Source of the DNA: Zooshikella sp050749885
Lineage (GTDB): Bacteria > Pseudomonadota > Gammaproteobacteria > Pseudomonadales > Zooshikellaceae
Assembly: GCF_050749885.1 (NCBI RefSeq)
Contig: NZ_JBOIUB010000001.1
Coordinates: forward strand, 868,001 to 932,000
Direction of reading: 5' to 3'
DNA length: 64,000 bases
Part shown: positions 62,899-64,000 of the stretch, piece after piece
Layout: each line of letters begins with the position of its first letter
Position numbering within the stretch: the stretch's first letter is position 1
The notes under the pieces: model-generated
The model's database searches: none
What the model was told of the DNA's origin: nothing
The model's input: the letters and a program-made list of their open reading frames with translations, nothing else
Made by a program: the position numbers and the translations under genes

Positions 62899-63477
62899 AT
62901 GGGTGTATATTTTGGGGTAAAGCCTACAAAGTTTGTCATCAAAAAAGAAAATCTTGATCTTGCATTTCAACGTTATAAAGCATTTGAGTCTAAAAAAGAA
63001 AATGCAAATTATATTAATTCAGAAAATCGAGATGATTTACAAGCGGCAAAGTCATTAATTGAAATATTTGATATTTGGGGTTACTGGTGCAATATTGAAA
63101 ATGGAGATATTACCGGGATAAAGTCTAATGGGAATGGTAAACCATTTGATGATAAGGATTTTTCAATAAATCTTACTTCGTTTGCTCAGTACATAGAGAA
63201 TGGAAGTATTATAGAGTTAAGAAGTGGTCAGCAAGCGTTTTTTGATAGAATATTAGACTCAGGAAAATGGATAACGGTTGTACCTGAATATGTAGGCCGA
63301 CATATTGCTTATGATAGCAAGGTTGAATATGGCGTTTTTTATGAACTCATAACTAATGAAGATAATAGGTACTTAATTCCTCTACCTGACTTTAGTGATG
63401 AATGTTGTCAATGGAATGGGGTTTATGACTGGTGGGAAGATAAGATTGATGAAGCCATTGCTAAAGGACTTTTTTGA
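62899..63477 (+). CDS. Hypothetical protein
   Basis: A 192-residue soluble, acidic protein with no signal peptide. It contains aromatic-rich segments (FDIWGYWCNIENGDITGIKS, ECCQWNGVYDWWEDKIDEAI) and a central beta-strand set (GKWITVVPEYVGRHIAYDSK). No family is recognised. It is followed 32 bases later by an SH3-like protein gene, so the two may be an operon. Its small size and character would also fit an immunity protein, but no cognate toxin is near. Confidence 0.6.
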   Translation: MGVYFGVKPTKFVIKKENLDLAFQRYKAFESKKENANYINSENRDDLQAAKSLIEIFDIWGYWCNIENGDITGIKSNGNGKPFDDKDFSINLTSFAQYIENGSIIELRSGQQAFFDRILDSGKWITVVPEYVGRHIAYDSKVEYGVFYELITNEDNRYLIPLPDFSDECCQWNGVYDWWEDKIDEAIAKGLF

Positions 63478-63509
63478 TATGAATAGCTGAAGGGTATATA
63501 TGGGAACTG

Positions 63510-63851
63510 ATGAAAGTACAAGTGATTAAAACACATATATCTAACTATCCCAATCCGATTAAATTCAAGTGTGGTGAAAGTCTCTTATTGGGAGAAATTG
63601 ATACTGAATATCCTAATTGGATTAAAGTGACGACAACAGAAGGTAATACTGGCTGGGCTCCCTTACAGTATATTTCAGTCAGCTCACAGCCAGGATCAGG
63701 TGTTTCTACAGCGGATTATGATGCGAATGAATTAAATACTCATTTAGGTGAAAAACTGGACGTAATTTATGAGCTGAATAAATGGTTTAGGGTGAAGAAC
63801 TCACAGAACGTTGTAGGTTGGGTGCCAGCTCATACGGTAGAAGCAGTATAA
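63510..63851 (+). CDS. Tandem SH3-like domain protein
   Basis: A 113-residue protein of two SH3-like barrels. The first ends GNTGWAPLQYISV and the second ends VVGWVPAHTVEAV. Each has the W(A/V)P motif and preceding strands typical of bacterial/variant SH3 domains (EDTEYPNWIKV-like; LNKWFRVKN). No signal peptide, so probably a cytoplasmic binding protein. It may act with the upstream gene. Confidence 0.75.
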   Translation: MKVQVIKTHISNYPNPIKFKCGESLLLGEIDTEYPNWIKVTTTEGNTGWAPLQYISVSSQPGSGVSTADYDANELNTHLGEKLDVIYELNKWFRVKNSQNVVGWVPAHTVEAV

Positions 63852-63866
63852 TAGTGTATCGAAAGG

Positions 63867-63893
63867 CGTTATCCAGCCCTTGGGCAAAGCTAT
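63867..63893. repeat. REP-like fragment related to the 57472-57577 palindrome
   Basis: GGCGTTATCCAGCCCTTG here matches the right arm of the palindrome at 57562-57576 (GCGTTATCCAGCCTTTG), with one substitution within the shared arm. It starts 15 bases after the SH3-like gene and may terminate it. Confidence 0.45.
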
Positions 63894-63938
63894 ATGCAAT
63901 TGCGCTAATGGATTATCGATATACCTTAAAGTAAAAAA

Positions 63939-64000
63939 ATGAAATTCTTTTATCCTGAACAATATCAAACGAAGTGTATACAACGCTTCCTTCATTTTCG
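63939..64000 (+). CDS. Possible start of a gene truncated by the window end
   Basis: An ATG at 63939 opens a frame (MKFFYPEQYQTKCIQRFLHF) that runs to the last base with no stop. It has only a weak ribosome site. Too short to assign a family; it could also be a chance frame. Confidence 0.3.
   Translation, partial: MKFFYPEQYQTKCIQRFLHF

Noticed and set aside
63801..63995. Minus-strand open frame at the right end of the window
   Set aside because: It overlaps the SH3-like gene's end and the REP-like fragment and has no family features.
1..64000. CRISPR arrays, tRNA or rRNA genes, riboswitches
   Set aside because: No regularly spaced repeats, cloverleaf-like sequences or conserved rRNA stretches were noticed in reading the window; a covariance-model scan was not possible.

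Overview
The window looks like chromosomal DNA from a moderately AT-rich (about 40% GC by eye) Gram-negative bacterium, most likely a marine gammaproteobacterium. The evidence is the housekeeping gene types (C-terminal end of a large single-chain PurL, a DeaD/CsdA-type helicase, an Ohr/OhrR pair, an OmpR/EnvZ-type two-component pair), the many signal peptides and the polar flagellin. An Oceanospirillales-type host (Zooshikella/Spartinivicinus-like) is a guess that only a database search could settle. No rRNA, tRNA or CRISPR array was seen.

Layout. 1-6.9 kb: purL end, a PhzF-like protein lacking the catalytic Glu, an alpha/beta hydrolase, an orphan periplasmic solute-binding protein (SBP), a membrane/TPR pair, a GNAT and the divergent ohr/ohrR pair with two operator-like repeats. 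7-13.4 kb: two orphan SBPs, a tyrosinase cluster (tyrosinase, DUF2182-like membrane protein, a separate beta-domain protein like the C-terminal domain of plant polyphenol oxidases), a GFA-family protein, and an SDR divergent from an XRE-cupin regulator. 14-19.4 kb: one 1786-residue protein with the parts of a large exotoxin (deaminase-like domain, C80-like self-cleaving protease, hydrophobic translocation-like region, RTX-like repeats, type-I-secretion-like tail). 19.5-26.1 kb: methyltransferase, deaD, small secreted proteins, a duplicated 8-cysteine lipoprotein, an ADP-ribosylglycohydrolase and a PEP-CTERM-like protein. 26.7-36.1 kb: a giant G8/beta-helix/FG-GAP secreted protein, four more orphan SBPs, a GNAT and a Ser/Thr-rich secreted repeat protein. 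36.2-46.7 kb: VOC/LysR, isochorismatase-like hydrolase, SDR, cytochrome b561, two-component system, subtilase, class D beta-lactamase, a MITE-like element, a second LysR and a flavodoxin-like protein. 46.9-57.2 kb: a chemoreceptor-SBP operon, a DUF218 / SulP / metallo-beta-lactamase-fold operon, a long flagellin and a short CstA. 57.2-64 kb: a long non-coding stretch with a large palindrome, then a TIR plus STAND-NTPase pair, and several unknown genes.

The two strongest candidates for undescribed biology are the 14.06-19.42 kb toxin-like gene and the 58.17-60.76 kb TIR/STAND locus. In the latter, the STAND reading frame is open upstream of any start codon and joins the TIR frame by a -1 shift exactly at an A AAA AAC heptamer inside a nine-A run. 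This suggests one TIR-STAND polypeptide made by recoding or slippage, or else a recent frameshift. Other recurring themes are eight solitary SBPs with no ABC permease in sight, and several families of short dispersed palindromes between genes.
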